Assembly (NCBI GenBank): GCA_027488265.1
Contig: JAIYCA010000150.1
Location: 1 to 6,589 of the forward strand
Reading direction: 5' to 3'
DNA: 6,589 nucleotides
DNA from: Planctomycetaceae bacterium
GTDB lineage: Bacteria > Planctomycetota > Phycisphaerae > Phycisphaerales > SM1A02
The position numbers and the translations under genes were made by a program. Positions 5,352 to 6,589 of the stretch are shown in pieces. A model generated the notes under the pieces. That model saw only the letters and a list, made by a program, of their open reading frames with translations, had not been told where the DNA came from and did no database searches. Each line of letters opens with the position of its first letter. Position 1 is the stretch's first letter.

Positions 5352-6371
5352 TCAGTGCTTTTCGAGGTGTCCACCGAAGGCGAATCGCTGCGCGCTCATG
5401 ACCTTGTTCATGAAGTCGGCGTTGCCGCGCGACGTGAAGCGTCCGAAGAGCGCCGCGGCGAGCACAGGCACGGGCACACCTTCGTCGTTCGCGGCGGCGA
5501 GCGTCCAGCGTCCTTCGCCCGAGTCGCTCACGCGACCGCCGAACTTTTCGAGGTTCGGATCGTTCGCCATCGCTTGAGCGGTGAGGTCGAGGAGCCACGA
5601 ACCGACGACGCTTCCACGACGCCAGAGTTCGGTGATCGCCGCGAGATCAAAGTCGTACTGGTAGTGCTCGGGGTTGCGGAGCGGCGTTGTTTCCGCGTCC
5701 TTCTCGTACGCGTGCTTGCCGATGTCGGCGTGCTTGAGCACGTTGAGGCCCTCAGCGTACGCGGCCATCAGCCCGTACTCGATCCCGTTGTGCACCATCT
5801 TGACGAAGTGGCCGGCGCCCGAAGGCCCGCAGTGGAGGTAACCAGACTCCGCGGTACCAAGCTTCGCGCCTTCAGGATTGCGCGCGATCGTTCCGAGGCC
5901 TGGCGCGAGCGTGCGGAAGACGGAGTCGAGTCGCGCGACGGCTGCGTGGTCGCCGCCGATCATCTGGCAGTAGCCGCGCTCAAGGCCCCACACGCCGCCT
6001 GAGACGCCAACGTCGACGTAGTGCAGTCCCTTCGCGGCGAGTTCCTTCGCGCGGCGAACGTCATCGATGTAGTAGCTGTTGCCACCATCGATGATGCAGT
6101 CATCTTTCGAAAGATGCTGAGTGAGTTCAGCGATCGTTCCATCGACAAACGCAACAGGCAGCATCATCCACACGTGGCGCGGACCTGAAGTTGAACCTGC
6201 GAGTTTGGCGCAGAGATCGGCGATGCTCGTCGACGCGGTCGCGCCTTCGGTGGCGAGGTCCGCCACAGCCTTCGCGTTCACGTCGAACACAACGACCGAG
6301 TGGCCTCCCTTGAGGAGACGGCGAACCATGTTTGCGCCCATGCGCCCGAGACCAATCATTCCGATATGCAT
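5352..6371 (-). CDS. gnd: 6-phosphogluconate dehydrogenase, decarboxylating, short form
   Basis: The enzyme oxidises and decarboxylates 6-phosphogluconate to ribulose 5-phosphate in the cytoplasmic pentose phosphate pathway. At 339 residues it belongs to the short type (Gnd/YqeC-like, about 300-340 residues) rather than the 470-residue E. coli type. Visible marks are the dinucleotide motif GLGRMGANM (7-15), Asp30 at the end of strand 2, DGGNS (95-99), VSGGVWGLERG (123-133), GPSGAGHFVKMVHNGIEYG (182-200) with catalytic Lys191 and Glu198, and DSGEGRWT (283-290). An Asp at position 30 instead of the Asn-Arg pair of NADP enzymes points to NAD preference, which is inference. ATG 6371 puts the Rossmann strand at the N-terminus as expected. 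No Shine-Dalgarno sequence is visible upstream (CCGCGCC precedes the ATG), so initiation may be leaderless or SD-independent. The stop lies 117 bp before the tRNA gene. Confidence 0.93.
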   Translation of the reverse strand: MHIGMIGLGRMGANMVRRLLKGGHSVVVFDVNAKAVADLATEGATASTSIADLCAKLAGSTSGPRHVWMMLPVAFVDGTIAELTQHLSKDDCIIDGGNSYYIDDVRRAKELAAKGLHYVDVGVSGGVWGLERGYCQMIGGDHAAVARLDSVFRTLAPGLGTIARNPEGAKLGTAESGYLHCGPSGAGHFVKMVHNGIEYGLMAAYAEGLNVLKHADIGKHAYEKDAETTPLRNPEHYQYDFDLAAITELWRRGSVVGSWLLDLTAQAMANDPNLEKFGGRVSDSGEGRWTLAAANDEGVPVPVLAAALFGRFTSRGNADFMNKVMSAQRFAFGGHLEKH

Positions 6372-6462
6372 GGCGCGGAATGTAGTGGATCTCGCGGTGT
6401 ACGGGAGGCTTCACGGCAGACCATGACAAAGCCTTCTCAGAAGTGGGCGGATGCGCGATCCG

Positions 6463-6495
6463 TGGCTAGACACTGGCTAGACACTGGCTAGATGC
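6463..6495. repeat. 11-bp tandem repeat, three copies, across a stop codon; TAG in all six frames
   Basis: TGGCTAGACAC occurs twice exactly (6463-6473, 6474-6484), and a third copy (6485-6495) keeps its first eight bases. Each copy carries CTAG. Because 11 is not a multiple of three, the three copies put a TAG stop in every frame of both strands. The stop codon of the minus-strand gene at the window edge (6490-6488) is the one in the third copy. Confidence 0.9.
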
Positions 6496-6589
6496 TGTTC
6501 AGTTGCTGCGTGTCTTGCCGCGTGAGCTGCTGCGCCAGCCACCGAGCGAACGCATCTTTCAGGAGCCGCATGCCGGGCGAGAGAACGCG
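6488..6589 (-). CDS. C-terminal 33 codons of an unrecognised gene (5' end outside window)
   Basis: On the minus strand the frame is open from the window edge to TAG at 6490-6488, giving a tail that begins RVLSPGMRLLKDAF and ends TRQDTQQLNSI. The tail is rich in Leu, Arg, Gln and Ala and looks like an amphipathic helix. Third positions of most codons are G or C, as in the neighbouring genes. It lies upstream of gnd on the same strand, with a gap of 116 bases that holds the 11-bp repeat array. I do not recognise the family. The call rests on a short open frame with coding-like codon use, so it could be chance. Confidence 0.55.
   Translation of the reverse strand, partial: RVLSPGMRLLKDAFARWLAQQLTRQDTQQLNSI

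Noticed and set aside
5235..6002. 255-codon open frame on the plus strand
   Set aside because: It is a shadow of gnd with no domain and low-quality composition.
6448..6462. Hairpin CGGAT-GCGCG-ATCCG as a terminator
   Set aside because: The stem is only five base pairs and neither strand has a T-run after it.

Overview
The window looks like a piece of a GC-rich chromosome from the phylum Planctomycetota, probably the class Phycisphaerae. The evidence is a secreted-protein C-terminus carrying two dockerin-type calcium loops in the style common in that class, a Tat-exported Gfo/Idh/MocA oxidoreductase, and a secreted SUMF1-fold protein. This placement is inference from gene style, not from a marker gene.

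Layout. Positions 2-2642 hold three plus-strand genes: the 3' end of a dockerin-tailed secreted protein, a secreted SUMF1/FGE-fold protein that lacks the usual catalytic cysteines, and a Tat-signal Gfo/Idh/MocA oxidoreductase. This arm ends in a strong intrinsic terminator (2710-2755) that lies inside the 3' coding end of the convergent gene. Positions 2708-6589 are all on the minus strand, in transcription order: the C-terminal 33 codons of an unrecognised gene, a short-form 6-phosphogluconate dehydrogenase (gnd), tRNA-Leu(UAA), a secreted bifunctional methionine sulfoxide reductase B/A, and an ApbE-type FAD:protein FMN transferase. The last two are separated by three bases and form a clear operon with a common theme of redox work outside the cytoplasm.

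How the genes work together. MsrBA repairs oxidised methionine in exported proteins, and ApbE attaches FMN to exported or membrane redox proteins, so the pair fits extracytoplasmic redox maintenance. gnd makes ribulose 5-phosphate and reduced cofactor in the cytoplasm; no functional link to the pair is visible beyond shared strand. The plus-strand SUMF1-fold and Gfo/Idh genes both encode exported proteins and may be cotranscribed.

The most unusual feature is a set of short tandem duplications at gene edges. There are 15-bp periods at the 5' ends of the two plus-strand genes, and 11-bp triplications exactly over the stop codons of two unrelated genes. A 12-bp duplication lies just past the tRNA 3' end. 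I see no CRISPR array, insertion sequence, prophage or defence system.
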